50,218 bases of DNA from Micromonospora inaquosa (GTDB taxonomy: Bacteria; Actinomycetota; Actinomycetes; Mycobacteriales; Micromonosporaceae), in assembly GCF_003857055.1 (NCBI RefSeq), contig NZ_QGSZ01000249.1, forward strand, positions 1 to 50,218. The letters are read 5' to 3'. Below the pieces are notes generated by a model. The model saw only the letters and a program-made list of their open reading frames with translations, had not been told where the DNA came from and ran no database searches. Shown piece after piece: positions 31,275-40,308 of the stretch (its first letter is position 1; each line of letters opens with the position of its first letter). The position numbers and the translations under genes are program-made.

Positions 31275-33806
31275 ATGGCTCCGCGTGATCGATCGCGACG
31301 TCGTTCGGCGGATCGCGCCTGGTTCATCACCGCGCCACTGGTGTTCTTCGCGGCGATCTGTTCCATCGTCACGGGGCTGGTGTCGTCCCAGCCCTTCGGT
31401 GACTGGCTCCTGGCGCTCCTGTTGTTGGTCGCCATGGCCGCCGTGGGCATGCCGGTCCTCAACTTTGTCGTCCGGCGGCAGTCGTTCGGGATGACCCTGA
31501 CCGAGATCCCGCTGGTTCTAGCGCTGTTTTTGCTGCCACCGCTGACCGTGGTGGCGATCTACACGGTGGCGTCCATGCTCACGCAGACGCGGCACCGGTT
31601 CGCGCCCGTCAAGTTCTGGTTCAACGTGGCCAAGGCTGCCGCCGGGACCTCTCTCGCCGTCCTCCTCCTTCAGGCGCTACCGCCCTCGAAGGAGGTGGAC
31701 GACCCCGGCACCTGGCTGAGTCTCTTCGCGGCCGTAACCGCGGTGATCCTCGTCAGCCTTCTGGGTATCGTCGGCGTGCATACCCTGCTACAGGGCTGGC
31801 AGGCGGGACGGGACTCTCTCCGCACCGCACGCCCCGCGCTGCTCACTGCGGCGATCAACGTCTCGCTCGGTCTGATCATCCTGATCGCCGTCACCACCAC
31901 CTGGTGGTCGTTGGTGTTGCTGGCCGCACTCGGTGCGGCACTGGTCCTGGTCTACCGCTCCTACGCGGAGTTCTTCCGGCAACACCGGACGTTGGCCTCG
32001 ATGTACGACCTCACCCGCGCAATCGGGGAGCGTGGCCAGGACGGCACGCTCGTCGATGCTCTTCTGGGTCGGGTCCGGGCCCTGATGCAGGCCGAGTACG
32101 CGACCCTGTGGCTGCCCGCCCAGGGCCGCCATCCCGAGGTGCTGCTCACCGCCCGGGTGGACGACTCAGGCCTGTTGGACGTCGTACCTACGCCGACATC
32201 CCTTCGTCAGCGAGCCTCGGACGAGGGGCGGACCATCGCGGTGGGGCGTGCCTTCGACGAGGAGTCGAACGAGCGCCGGGCGCTGAGTCACGGCAAGGTC
32301 AAGGACGTCATCGTCGTGCCGCTCCGGTCCGGCCAGGCGGTCATCGGCACCCTGGAGGTCGCCAACCGGCTCAGCGACGTCGGTCATTTCACCCGTGGCG
32401 ACATCCCCATCTTCGAGACCGTGGCCGCGCACGCGGCTGTGGCCCTGGAAAATTCGCGCCTGGTCGACCGGCTCCGCCACGACGCGCACCACGACACGTT
32501 GACCCGACTGCCCAACCGGCGGCGGATCACCGGGGCGCTGGACGAGTCGGTCAAGATCCGCGCGCCGGGCGAGGTGGTGGCGCTGCTGCTCTTCGACGTC
32601 GACGGTCTGCGCCAGGTCAACGAGTCCCTGGGACACGCGGCCGGCGACAAGGTCCTCACCGAGGTTGCCAATCGGTTGCGGGCCAGCGCACCGTCGTCGG
32701 CTCTGGTTGGTCGTGCCGGCGGGGACGAGTTCCTGGTGACGCTGCGGTTGGAGAGCGCCGAGGCGGCGCTCGAGTTGGCCGCCCAGCTGCGCGACCAGAT
32801 CCGCGACGAGATGGTCTTCGACGCGCTCACCCTCGACGTCAACACCGCCGTCGGGGTGGCCGTACACCCGGATCACGGCAGCGACGCGGCGGCCCTGCTG
32901 CTTCGGGTCGACCTGGCCGCCACCGCGGCCAAGTCGGTGCCGGGCAGCGTGCAGCTGTTCAACCCCGCGCTGGAGTCCCGTTCACTGCGCCGGCTGGGTC
33001 TGGCCGGCGATCTGCGCCGAGCACTGGACCAGGGCGAGCTGGAGGTCTATTTCCAGCCCAAGGTGACTCTGCGGGACCGGCGCCTGGTTGGTGTCGAGTG
33101 TCTGGCCCGCTGGGAGCACCCGGCGCACGGCACTGTCGCACCCGAGGACTTCGTGGCGGTGGCCGAGCACACCGGCCAGTTGAGCCGGCTCACCGAGGTG
33201 GTGCTCCGGGAGGGCCTTCGCCGCAGCCGGGACTGGGCGCTGGCCGACCAGCCGCTGCCCATCGCTGTCAACCTCTCGGCTCGTACGCTCATCGACCAGC
33301 ATTTCCCGGACCGGGTCCAGGAGTTGTTGAGCGAGTACAAGGTGCCGGCGCAGCGCCTCACCCTGGAGATCACCGAGTCGGGGGTGCTGGACGGCACGGA
33401 CCGGCCCATCCCCACCCTGCAACGGCTGCGGGATCTGGGCGTGCGGCTGTCGGTGGACGACTTCGGCACGGGCGACTCGTCCCTGGCGCACCTGCGGCGG
33501 CTGCCGGTGCACGAGGTGAAGGTGGACCGTTCCTTCGTGCAGGGCATGGCGACCGACCCGGGCGACCTGGCGATCGTCAACGCGGTGGTGACCCTCTCCC
33601 AGCAGTTCGGCTTGGCGGTGGTGGCCGAGGGGGTGGAGAGCGAGCTGACCCTGGAGCTTCTCCAGGACATCGGCTGTGAGATCGGGCAGGGCTTCCTGTT
33701 CAGCAGGCCGCTGCCGTACGAGCGGTTGGCTGCCTGGTTCGGCGCCCAGGTCGAGCCGGAGACGATCTCCAACGGGGAGCTTCCGCGCCTTCGAGTGGTG
33801 CCCTGA
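31275..33806 (+). CDS. Membrane GAF-GGDEF-EAL cyclic-di-GMP turnover protein
   Basis: 843 residues. The N-terminal ~220 residues hold about six to seven transmembrane helices (a MASE-like sensor). A GAF domain follows (LYDL-type TRAIGERGQDGTLVDALLGR to ALENSRLVDRL). The GGDEF domain (about 400-560) has RLPNRR and an intact AGGDEF active site near 480. The EAL domain (about 580-830) has VECLARWEHP, with Cys in the middle of the EAL triplet, then TLEITESG, VDDFGTG, VKVDRSFV and VAEGVES. Both synthesis and hydrolysis of c-di-GMP look possible; the E-C-L variant is found in some active enzymes. GGGAG precedes the ATG. Confidence 0.92.
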   Translation: MAPRDRSRRRSADRAWFITAPLVFFAAICSIVTGLVSSQPFGDWLLALLLLVAMAAVGMPVLNFVVRRQSFGMTLTEIPLVLALFLLPPLTVVAIYTVASMLTQTRHRFAPVKFWFNVAKAAAGTSLAVLLLQALPPSKEVDDPGTWLSLFAAVTAVILVSLLGIVGVHTLLQGWQAGRDSLRTARPALLTAAINVSLGLIILIAVTTTWWSLVLLAALGAALVLVYRSYAEFFRQHRTLASMYDLTRAIGERGQDGTLVDALLGRVRALMQAEYATLWLPAQGRHPEVLLTARVDDSGLLDVVPTPTSLRQRASDEGRTIAVGRAFDEESNERRALSHGKVKDVIVVPLRSGQAVIGTLEVANRLSDVGHFTRGDIPIFETVAAHAAVALENSRLVDRLRHDAHHDTLTRLPNRRRITGALDESVKIRAPGEVVALLLFDVDGLRQVNESLGHAAGDKVLTEVANRLRASAPSSALVGRAGGDEFLVTLRLESAEAALELAAQLRDQIRDEMVFDALTLDVNTAVGVAVHPDHGSDAAALLLRVDLAATAAKSVPGSVQLFNPALESRSLRRLGLAGDLRRALDQGELEVYFQPKVTLRDRRLVGVECLARWEHPAHGTVAPEDFVAVAEHTGQLSRLTEVVLREGLRRSRDWALADQPLPIAVNLSARTLIDQHFPDRVQELLSEYKVPAQRLTLEITESGVLDGTDRPIPTLQRLRDLGVRLSVDDFGTGDSSLAHLRRLPVHEVKVDRSFVQGMATDPGDLAIVNAVVTLSQQFGLAVVAEGVESELTLELLQDIGCEIGQGFLFSRPLPYERLAAWFGAQVEPETISNGELPRLRVVP

Positions 33807-33899
33807 GCAGGGCGCGGACGATCACCGGGGATCCGATTTCACCTGCCGAGCCGGGCCGTGTACTCTTACTCCTGCGCGCCCCACGGGGAGATCGCGCAG

Positions 33900-33972
33900 G
33901 CCCCCTTAGCTCAGTCGGCAGAGCGTCTCCATGGTAAGGAGAAGGTCTACGGTTCGATTCCGTAAGGGGGCT
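33900..33972 (+). tRNA. tRNA-Thr (anticodon GGT)
   Basis: Acceptor GCCCCCT/AGGGGGC, anticodon stem TCTCC/GGAGA around ATGGTAA, and T-arm TACGG-TTCGATT-CCGTA. Discriminator T at 33972 and no encoded CCA. A TACTCT hexamer about 40 bases upstream may be its -10. Confidence 0.96.
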
Positions 33973-33996
33973 CGAGGGTTCAGCTGGACCCATCGC

Positions 33997-34069
33997 AGCG
34001 GTGTAGCTCAGATGGTAGAGCAAGCGGCTCATAATCGCTGTGTCGCCGGTTCAAGTCCGGCCACCGCTA
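33997..34069 (+). tRNA. tRNA-Met, elongator (anticodon CAT)
   Basis: Acceptor AGCGGTG/CACCGCT, anticodon loop CTCATAA, T-arm CCGG-TTCAAGT-CCGG. It starts 24 bases after tRNA-Thr and is probably cotranscribed with it. A paired first acceptor position argues against the initiator type. Confidence 0.94.
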
Positions 34070-34201
34070 CTCTCGTCTTCCGGGCTCGTTGCCGGTGGTC
34101 GTAAGAATGGGCGCTTCTGGCGCCCACTTTGCATGTCCGCGCTGTCAGCGTCTAGGCTGGCGCGTCGTAGTTGTTTCCGTTAGCGAGGAAGGCACTCCGC
34201 C

Positions 34202-34369
34202 GTGGCGAAGGCTACCGATGTCCGGCCGAAGATCACTTTGGCGTGTGTGGAGTGCAAGGAGCGCAACTACATCACGCGCAAGAATCGGCGCAACGACCCC
34301 GACCGCATCGAGCTGAAGAAGTTCTGCCCGCGTGACGGTCGGCACACGGTCCACCGCGAGACCCGCTGA
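34202..34369 (+). CDS. rpmG: 50S ribosomal protein L33
   Basis: A 55-residue protein: [20 protein letters not shown], then [25 protein letters not shown] ending HTVHRETR, an L33 with the C-x-x-C/C pattern (CVEC and FCPRDG). This is a zinc-ligand-retaining-like form, though the fourth Cys is replaced (RDGR). The GTG start follows GAGGAAGG. It sits between tRNA-Met and hadA, the same order as rpmG-hadAB in other actinobacteria. Confidence 0.95.
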   Translation: MAKATDVRPKITLACVECKERNYITRKNRRNDPDRIELKKFCPRDGRHTVHRETR

Positions 34370-34374
34370 CCACT

Positions 34375-34395
34375 GGCCGGCCCTGAGGGCCGGCC
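34375..34395 (+). terminator. Hairpin after rpmG
   Basis: GGCCGGCCC-TGA-GGGCCGGCC is a perfect 9-bp stem 5 bases after the rpmG stop, followed by GTTGTCG. Confidence 0.6.
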
Positions 34396-34496
34396 GTTGT
34401 CGAAGCTTTCCGATCGCCGATCTGACCGGTTTGGTGCGGCTCCGCCGCCGCCTACCGATCAGGTCGGCGATTGGGCTTTCCGTGTAGGTTCGCGGC

Positions 34497-34943
34497 ATGT
34501 CTCTGGACGCTTCCTTCGTCGGCCGGACCTATCCGCCGACCGCCCCCTACCAGGTGGGCCGAGAAAAGATCCGCGAGTTCGCCAGCGCCATCGGCGCCAC
34601 CGATGCGGCCCACCATGACCCGGAGGCCGCGCGGGCGCAGGGCCACCCCGACGTGGTGGCCCCGCCGACCTTCCCGGTGATCGTCACGATGGCCGCGAGC
34701 CGCCAGATCATCGAGGACCCGGTCCTGGGTGTCGACTACAGCCGCCTGGTGCACGGCGACCAGCGGTTCGCGTACACCCGGCCGGTGTTCGCCGGCGACG
34801 AGCTGGTCTGCACCAACACCATCGAGGACGTCAGCACCCGGGGTGGGCACGGCTTCCTGACCACGCGCACCGATGTGAGCACCGTCGGCGGGGAGCCCGT
34901 GGTCGCGGTCTGGGCCAGGTATGTCATCCGCGGGGAGGCCTGA
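34497..34943 (+). CDS. hadA: HadA-like MaoC/FAS1-type dehydratase subunit
   Basis: A 148-residue hot-dog-fold protein: RTYPPTAPYQVGREKIREFASAIG at the start, then VVAPPTFPVIVTM and LVHGDQRFAYTRPVFAGDELV, the N-terminal MaoC-like dehydratase type without the catalytic Asp/His of hydratase 2. In mycobacteria HadA is the structural subunit that pairs with HadB to dehydrate 3-hydroxyacyl-ACP in FAS-II. It lies directly upstream of the hadB partner, with only 1 base between. No hadC is present before tRNA-Trp. Substrate chain length is unknown in this non-mycolate genus. Confidence 0.85.
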   Translation: MSLDASFVGRTYPPTAPYQVGREKIREFASAIGATDAAHHDPEAARAQGHPDVVAPPTFPVIVTMAASRQIIEDPVLGVDYSRLVHGDQRFAYTRPVFAGDELVCTNTIEDVSTRGGHGFLTTRTDVSTVGGEPVVAVWARYVIRGEA

Positions 34944-34944
34944 G

Positions 34945-35337
34945 ATGGAGTTGCCAGCACAGACGTTCCGGGTGACCCGCGCGGACCTGGTCCGCTACGC
35001 CGGCGCCTCGGGCGACTTCAACCCGATCCACTGGAGCGACCGGGTCGCCACGAAGGTGGGCCTGCCCGGGGTGATCGCCCACGGCATGTTCACCATGGCG
35101 TTGGTCGGCCGGGCGGTCACCGCGTGGGCCGGGTCGCCGGACGCGGTGGTCGAGTACGGGGTGCGGTTCACCCGGCCGGTGGTGGTTCCGGACGACGACC
35201 AGGGGACCGAGATCGAGGTCACCGCGCGGGTCCGTGAGGTGACCGAGGACGGTCTCACCCGCCTTGAGGTGACGGCCACCTGCCTCGGTGAGAAGGTGCT
35301 GTCGCAGGCGCGGGCAACCATCCGGACGGCACGCTGA
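34945..35337 (+). CDS. hadB: HadB-like MaoC dehydratase, catalytic subunit
   Basis: A 130-residue hot-dog protein with the hydratase-2 motif YAGASGDFNPIHWSD (catalytic Asp and His), then GVIAHGMFTMALVGRAV. It supplies the active site to HadA for dehydration of (3R)-hydroxyacyl-ACP. ATG 34945 follows GGGGAGG at good distance. It is the last gene of the rpmG-hadA-hadB stretch; a short palindrome CCGCCACGCGTGGCGG follows its stop. Confidence 0.88.
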   Translation: MELPAQTFRVTRADLVRYAGASGDFNPIHWSDRVATKVGLPGVIAHGMFTMALVGRAVTAWAGSPDAVVEYGVRFTRPVVVPDDDQGTEIEVTARVREVTEDGLTRLEVTATCLGEKVLSQARATIRTAR

Positions 35338-35369
35338 ACCGAGCCCGCCACGCGTGGCGGAGAGACCGG

Positions 35370-35399
35370 TTGGGAAAGTCGGGCGGCTACCCGTACACT
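35370..35399 (+). promoter_or_regulatory. Candidate promoter for tRNA-Trp-secE-nusG
   Basis: TTGGGA (35370-35375) and TACACT (35394-35399) are 18 bases apart, about 70 bases before tRNA-Trp, consistent with the main vegetative sigma factor. Confidence 0.5.
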
Positions 35400-35466
35400 G
35401 GTCCGCCGTGGGGCAAGTGACCCCTGCTCGGTCGTCTGTGGCCGCGTGGGGCGAGTGTTGCCGCAT

Positions 35467-35539
<73 letters not shown>

Positions 35540-35753
35540 CGCCTCAGGCCTGACCGTTCCCGTGGGTCGCGCCGCCAGCTTGGCGGCGTCCGGCCCGTGG
35601 TGGTGGCATCGGCGGGGTGGTTCCGAGGCAATCGGGCCCTCCCGGGTGATCCACCGGCCGCGGCCCGTCGCGGGACGGTTGGGTCCGGCCGGCGTGACCA
35701 GCGCCGCGTACGCCACTCGGCGTGCGACCCCAGATTCCGCGACGGAGGGCGAA

Positions 35754-36143
35754 GTGGCCGACAACAAGCGGCGCGACGACGACGGCGACGATCGTCTGGA
35801 CGACGAGATCGTCGACGACGTGGCCGACGACGACGCCTCCGGCGCGGACGAGCCGGTTTCCCGGGGAGGCACCGCCACCCGGTCGCGTGCCCGGGCGGAG
35901 TCGGCGGACAGCCGGCCGACCACCCGGTCGGAAACGGGTCGGGTGGGCGTCTTCGGCCGTGTCGCCCGGTTCTTCCGCGAGGTCGTGGCCGAACTGCGTA
36001 AGGTCATCTGGCCGACCCGCAAGGAGTTGCTGACCTACACCGCCGTGGTGGTGGCGTTCGTCGCGGTGATGCTGACGATCGTGGGTGTGCTGGACTTCGG
36101 CTTCGCCAAGGTCGTGTTGTTTGTCTTTGGCAACTCGGACTGA
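35754..36143 (+). CDS. secE: Preprotein translocase subunit SecE
   Basis: A 129-residue protein. The first ~70 residues are an acidic, disordered extension (RRDDDGDDRLDDEIVDDVADDD). The conserved SecE part is FFREVVAELRKVIWPTRKELLTYTAVVVAFVAVMLTIVGVLDFGF, an amphipathic helix plus one transmembrane helix. SecE clamps SecY in the translocon. GTG 35754 follows GGAGGG. The longer upstream frame overlaps the leader and has no start signal. nusG follows after 38 bases. Confidence 0.94.
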   Translation: MADNKRRDDDGDDRLDDEIVDDVADDDASGADEPVSRGGTATRSRARAESADSRPTTRSETGRVGVFGRVARFFREVVAELRKVIWPTRKELLTYTAVVVAFVAVMLTIVGVLDFGFAKVVLFVFGNSD

Positions 36144-36181
36144 CCGGCTGCCTCCAGCCATAGTGACGGAAGTGAGCGAGC

Positions 36182-36904
36182 GTGCCTGAGTACGACGAGA
36201 CCGCCGGACCGGTGGACGAGCAGTCCACGGTCGCGACGGCGGCTGGTGACGAGTCGGTTGAGGCCGCCAGCGAGCCGGAGTTTCCAACGACCGAGCCCGC
36301 ACCGGACGAGGACTACGACCCGGTCGCGGAGCTGAGGCAGAAGCTGCGCTACGCGCCGGGTGACTGGTACGTGGTGCACTCGTACGCCGGCTACGAGAAC
36401 AAGGTCAAGACCAACCTCGAGACCCGGATCACGAGCCTCGACATGGAGGACTTCATCTTCCAGGTCGAGGTGCCGACCCGGGAAGAGGTCGAGGTCAAGA
36501 ACGGTAAGCGTTCGCAGATCCAGGCGAAGGTCTTCCCGGGCTACATCCTGGTCCGGATGGAGCTGACCGCTGAGTCGTACTCCTGCGTCCGGAACACCCC
36601 GGGTGTGACCGGCTTCGTCGGTGCGACCGACCGGGCCGACCGACCCGCTCCGCTCTCGCTCGACGAGGTGCTGAAGTGGCTGGCGCCGGCGGTCGAGACC
36701 GAGCAGAAGAAGGCGAAGCCGGAGATCAAGGTCCTCGACTTCGAGGTGGGCGACTCCGTCACCGTCACCGACGGCGCGTTCGCGTCGCTGCCGGCCACGA
36801 TCAGCGAGATCAACGCCGACCAGCAGAAGCTCAAGGTGCTGGTGTCGATCTTCGGTCGTGAGACTCCGGTGGAGCTCAACTTCAACCAGGTCGCCAAGAT
36901 CTGA
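36182..36904 (+). CDS. nusG: Transcription termination/antitermination factor NusG
   Basis: A 240-residue protein with an acidic N-terminal extension of about 55 residues typical of actinobacteria. The NGN domain follows ([22 protein letters not shown] to [10 protein letters not shown], then [12 protein letters not shown]), and a C-terminal KOW domain ([24 protein letters not shown]). NusG binds the RNA polymerase clamp and couples it to Rho or ribosomes. GTG start is preceded by GGAAGTGAG. It is the usual partner of secE upstream of rplK. Confidence 0.95.
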   Translation: MPEYDETAGPVDEQSTVATAAGDESVEAASEPEFPTTEPAPDEDYDPVAELRQKLRYAPGDWYVVHSYAGYENKVKTNLETRITSLDMEDFIFQVEVPTREEVEVKNGKRSQIQAKVFPGYILVRMELTAESYSCVRNTPGVTGFVGATDRADRPAPLSLDEVLKWLAPAVETEQKKAKPEIKVLDFEVGDSVTVTDGAFASLPATISEINADQQKLKVLVSIFGRETPVELNFNQVAKI

Positions 36905-37090
36905 TTGGTCGTCGGCGGCGGGTCCGACCCGCCGCCGACGTCGGCGTACGCGCTCTCGCTCGACCTCGGCGGACGAGTGGGCTGCGGCCTGCGCTACTCT
37001 TGAATGTCGCCGCTGTCGCACCGCGCTGACCGTGCGCGCCCGAGGGCGGCGACAGCCGCATTTTCCCAGCTCCAAGCCCCAGGAAGTGAC

Positions 37091-37522
37091 ATGCCTCCGA
37101 AGAAGAAGCTCGTCAAGACGTTCACGCTTCAGCTGCCGGCTGGCCAGGCCACGCCGGCGCCGCCGGTCGGCCCCGCGCTCGGCCAGCACGGCGTGAACAT
37201 CATGGAGTTCTGCAAGTCCTACAACGCGCAGACCGAGTCTCAGCGGGGCGACATCGTCCCCGCCGAGATCAGCGTGTACGAGGACCGGTCCTTCACGTTC
37301 GTGCTGAAGACCCCGCCCGCCGCCCGGCTGCTGATCAAGGCCGCCGGTGTGCAGAAGGGTTCGGGTGTTCCGCAGGCCGAGAAGGTCGGGTCGGTCAGCC
37401 GCGCCCAGCTGCGTGAGATCGCCGAGAAGAAGATGGCCGACCTCAACGCCAACGACATCGCCCAGGCCGAGAAGATCATCGCCGGCACCGCCCGGTCGAT
37501 GGGCATCACCGTCAACGACTGA
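37091..37522 (+). CDS. rplK: 50S ribosomal protein L11
   Basis: A 143-residue protein beginning [20 protein letters not shown] with [19 protein letters not shown], the L11 N-terminal domain, and a C-terminal RNA-binding domain ([23 protein letters not shown] to ARSMGITV). It forms the GTPase-associated centre with 23S rRNA. The ATG at 37091 has AGGAAG upstream. It is separated from nusG by about 190 bases that may contain a promoter (TACTCT near 36994), and rplA follows after 78 bases. Confidence 0.96.
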   Translation: MPPKKKLVKTFTLQLPAGQATPAPPVGPALGQHGVNIMEFCKSYNAQTESQRGDIVPAEISVYEDRSFTFVLKTPPAARLLIKAAGVQKGSGVPQAEKVGSVSRAQLREIAEKKMADLNANDIAQAEKIIAGTARSMGITVND

Positions 37523-37600
37523 CGTCGGCCCCGGCTTTCGACCCGACCGTGGGAGGGCTCGCGCCGAGCGGCCCGCCAGAGACCACAGGAGTAATCAGCA

Positions 37601-38317
37601 ATGCAGCGCAGCAAGAGCTACCGCAAGGCCGCCGATGTCATCGACCGGTCGAAGCTCTACACCCCCACCGAGGCCGTGAAGCTGGCCAAGGAGACCACCA
37701 ACGTCAAGTTCGACGCCACGGTCGAGGTCGCCATGCGCCTCGGCGTCGACCCCCGCAAGGCGGACCAGATGGTCCGCGGCACGGTCAACCTGCCGCACGG
37801 CACCGGTAAGACCGCCCGCGTGATCGTGTTCGCCAGCGGCGCGAAGGCCGAAGAGGCCGCCGCCGCGGGTGCGGACGAGGTGGGCACGGACGAGCTGGTC
37901 GCCCGGATCCAGGGTGGTTGGCTCGACTTCGACGCGGCGATCGCCACGCCGGACCAGATGGCCAAGATCGGCCGGATCGCGCGGATCCTGGGCCCGCGCG
38001 GTCTCATGCCGAACCCGAAGACCGGCACGGTGACCATGGACGTCACCAAGGCGGTGCAGGACATCAAGGGCGGCAAGATCACCTTCCGGGTGGACAAGCA
38101 CTCCAACCTGCACCTGATCATCGGCAAGGCCTCCTTCACGGAGAGCCAGCTGGTGGACAACTACGCTGCGGTGCTCGACGAGGTGCTGCGTGCCAAGCCG
38201 TCCGCGGCCAAGGGCAAGTACCTCCGCAAGGTCATCCTGACCACCACGATGGGGCCGGGCGTTCCGGTCGACCCGAACCTGGTGAAGAACCTTCGGGAGG
38301 ACCAGGCCGAGGCCTGA
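37601..38317 (+). CDS. rplA: 50S ribosomal protein L1
   Basis: A 238-residue protein: [26 protein letters not shown] at the start, the domain II region with [15 protein letters not shown], and closing [15 protein letters not shown]. All are standard L1 features for binding the L1 stalk of 23S rRNA. L1 in many bacteria also represses its own rplKA mRNA; no clear target copy was searched out here. ATG 37601 follows CAGGAG. A perfect 16-bp terminator hairpin lies just after the gene. Confidence 0.96.
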   Translation: MQRSKSYRKAADVIDRSKLYTPTEAVKLAKETTNVKFDATVEVAMRLGVDPRKADQMVRGTVNLPHGTGKTARVIVFASGAKAEEAAAAGADEVGTDELVARIQGGWLDFDAAIATPDQMAKIGRIARILGPRGLMPNPKTGTVTMDVTKAVQDIKGGKITFRVDKHSNLHLIIGKASFTESQLVDNYAAVLDEVLRAKPSAAKGKYLRKVILTTTMGPGVPVDPNLVKNLREDQAEA

Positions 38318-38333
38318 GTCGACAGTTCGCTCC

Positions 38334-38369
38334 GCAGGGGCGCCGCCACGACTGTGGCGGCGCCCCTGC
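38334..38369 (+). terminator. Terminator hairpin after rplA
   Basis: 38334-38349 (GCAGGGGCGCCGCCAC) pairs perfectly over 16 bp with 38354-38369 around a GACT loop; it is not followed by a T-run. Confidence 0.7.
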
Positions 38370-38397
38370 GCGTTCCAGGTGTGGGATGCTCGGGCCC

Positions 38398-39288
38398 ATG
38401 CGGCTGGAGGACGTCTGGTTGCGGTACCACCGGCGGGGGCCGTGGGTGCTGCGAGGCATCGATGTGCGGATCGGTCCCGGTGAGGTGGCGGTCGTGCTGG
38501 GCCGCAACGGGGTGGGCAAGTCGACACTGCTCCAGGTGGCCGCGGGGGTCCTGCGGCCGGGCCGGGGCCGGGTCACCGACCGGCCGGCGCGGGTGGGTTG
38601 GGTTCCGGAGCGTTTCCCCGCCGACCAACCGTTCACGGTGGCCCGCTATCTGACCGGGATGGCCCGGGTGGCGGGGCTGGGCAGGGCCGCGGCGGACGAG
38701 GCGGTGACCTCCTGGACCGACCGGCTCGGGCTGTCGGCCTTCCGCTCGGTGCGGCTGCCGGAGCTGTCCAAGGGCACCGCGCAGAAGGTCGGCCTCGCCC
38801 AGGCGATGCTGCGCCCGCCGGGCCTGCTGGTCCTCGACGAGCCGTGGGAAGGGCTGGACGCCGCCACCCGTGAGTTGGTGCCCGAGCTGATCGCCGAGGT
38901 GCTCGCCGCCGACGGGTCCGTCCTGGTGAGCGACCACCGTGGCGAGACGATCCAGCTGCCGGCCGCGCGCCGCTGGTTGGTGGCCGACGGCTCGCTCTCC
39001 GAGGAGACGCCGTCGACGGACGAGACGTTCGCGGTGGTCGAGGTCGCGGTGCCGGCCGCGCGGGTCGCCGGCACCGTCGCCCGGTTGCGCGCCGAGGGCC
39101 ACCAGGTGCTGCGGGTACGCTCCGACGCCTGCGCCGCCGCACCCGAGGCTCGACCCGCCGAGCCGCTGCGGGCGGCCGGCGCTGCCCGATCCGCCGAGCC
39201 GCCGATCGGGGTGGCCGGGGCGTTGGCAGCCGAGCAGTCGGAGGCCGTCGACGCGGCGGTCGAGCCGGCGGCGGGGGAGGCCCGGTGA
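38398..39288 (+). CDS. ABC transporter ATP-binding protein
   Basis: A 296-residue ATPase: Walker A VLGRNGVGKSTLL (about 38-50), a signature-like LSKGTAQKVGLAQAML instead of LSGGQ, Walker B LLVLDEPWEGLD, and VLVSDHRGE, where Asp-His replaces the usual T-H. The C-terminal ~80 residues are an Ala/Pro/Glu-rich extension without known domain. The degenerate signature resembles the type seen in small actinobacterial exporters or ABC-2-like systems. The permease gene overlaps its stop by four bases. Substrate is unknown. Confidence 0.82.
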   Translation: MRLEDVWLRYHRRGPWVLRGIDVRIGPGEVAVVLGRNGVGKSTLLQVAAGVLRPGRGRVTDRPARVGWVPERFPADQPFTVARYLTGMARVAGLGRAAADEAVTSWTDRLGLSAFRSVRLPELSKGTAQKVGLAQAMLRPPGLLVLDEPWEGLDAATRELVPELIAEVLAADGSVLVSDHRGETIQLPAARRWLVADGSLSEETPSTDETFAVVEVAVPAARVAGTVARLRAEGHQVLRVRSDACAAAPEARPAEPLRAAGAARSAEPPIGVAGALAAEQSEAVDAAVEPAAGEAR

Positions 39289-39974
39289 GCGCCCTGATCC
39301 GGATGCGGTTGGCCGGTTTACTGCGCACGGGCAGGGCGGTGGCACCGCTGCTCGCCGGCCTGATCACGCTCGGCACGCTCTACGGTGGTGGCCGTGCCCA
39401 GCCGGCCGAGGCGTACGGGGTCTCTGCGGTCGTGCTCTTTCCGGTGCTCGCCTGGCAGACCAAGATTCTGTTGGACGTCGAGCCGGACGTGCAGCGCCGG
39501 CTGGCGCAGGTGACGGTCGGGGTGGCGCGGGAGCGGTTGGCCGGCTTGCTCGCCGCCGGAGTGGCGGCGCTGGTGACGGTGGCCGTCGCGCTGCTCTTTC
39601 CGTGGCTGGTCGGTGGGGTGTCCGGCCCGGTCGACCCGGGGGACCGGTCGATTCCGGTCGGGCTCGCGCTGGGAGTGTGGGCGCACCTGTTGGTCGTACC
39701 CGCTGCGGTTGCTCTTGGGGCGCTGGCCAGCCGGGCGTCGGTGGGCGGCGCCGGGTATGGCGTCGCGGTGTTGGCCCTGGGCGGGGTCGGCGCGGTGGTG
39801 CTCGGCCTGACCGGCTCGGTGGCCCCCTGGCTGGCGCCACCGATCATGGCGGCCGCACGCACCACCGGCGGCGACGCGGCCGCGCTGACCCTGCTGGGCC
39901 TCAGCGGGTGGGCGCTGGCCTGGAGTGGTGCGGTCGTCGGCGGCTACCTGTGGCGGCGCCGGGCCGAGGGCTGA
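39285..39974 (+). CDS. ABC-type membrane permease, partner of the preceding ATPase
   Basis: A 229-residue protein with about six hydrophobic helices (for example VAPLLAGLITLGTLYGG, then LAGLLAAGVAALVTVAVALLFPWLV, and GYGVAVLALGGVGAVVLGLTGSVA). It starts with GTG overlapping the ATPase stop (GTGA), so the two are translationally coupled and should form one transporter. No conserved domain name is recognised; the topology suits an ABC-2-like exporter half. The pair is inserted between the rplKA and rplJL ribosomal operons. Confidence 0.75.
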   Translation: MSALIRMRLAGLLRTGRAVAPLLAGLITLGTLYGGGRAQPAEAYGVSAVVLFPVLAWQTKILLDVEPDVQRRLAQVTVGVARERLAGLLAAGVAALVTVAVALLFPWLVGGVSGPVDPGDRSIPVGLALGVWAHLLVVPAAVALGALASRASVGGAGYGVAVLALGGVGAVVLGLTGSVAPWLAPPIMAAARTTGGDAAALTLLGLSGWALAWSGAVVGGYLWRRRAEG

Positions 39975-40007
39975 CCGGAGCCGGTGGCGCGGGTCACAGG
40001 GCACGAT

Positions 40008-40036
40008 TTGGTGCTGGTGACCGGGGCGCGTAGTCT
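40008..40036 (+). promoter_or_regulatory. Candidate promoter of the rplJL operon
   Basis: TTGGTG (40008-40013) and TAGTCT (40031-40036) are separated by 17 bases, immediately upstream of the leader hairpins and about 270 bases from rplJ. Confidence 0.5.
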
Positions 40037-40044
40037 TCAAACGT

Positions 40045-40230
40045 CATCCGTGTTCTCACGGATGAGGAACCACCCAGAGACCGCTGGTCACCGTGCTTCG
40101 GCACGGTCGAAGGCCCCGCGACATCGGGCGACCCGCGTAGGGCGGCAAGCGTAACTCGGCAGTGAACATGGTCCGCCGACCGTGATGATCTGCCGGCCCT
40201 CGCCCCGTGCGCCCTGCGCCGGGGCTTTTT
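40045..40230 (+). ncRNA. Probable ribosomal protein L10 leader with attenuator
   Basis: The untranslated stretch before rplJ begins with a perfect hairpin (CATCCGTG/CACGGATG, 40045-40064). A multi-stem region follows (GAGACCGCTGGTCACCGTG with CTTCGG loop, AAGGCCCCGCG and onward). It ends with GCCCCG/CGGGGC plus TTTTT at 40202-40230, an intrinsic terminator. This is the layout of the L10 leader, where the L10(L12)4 complex binds its own mRNA and lowers rplJL expression. The family assignment is by position and shape, not alignment. Confidence 0.65.
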
Positions 40231-40308
40231 CGTTGTCGTGCTGCCTCCGCCCCCGTTCCCGCCTCGGCGGTGACGGGGACCAGCCTCGAGTAACGAGAGA
40301 GGAGGGAC

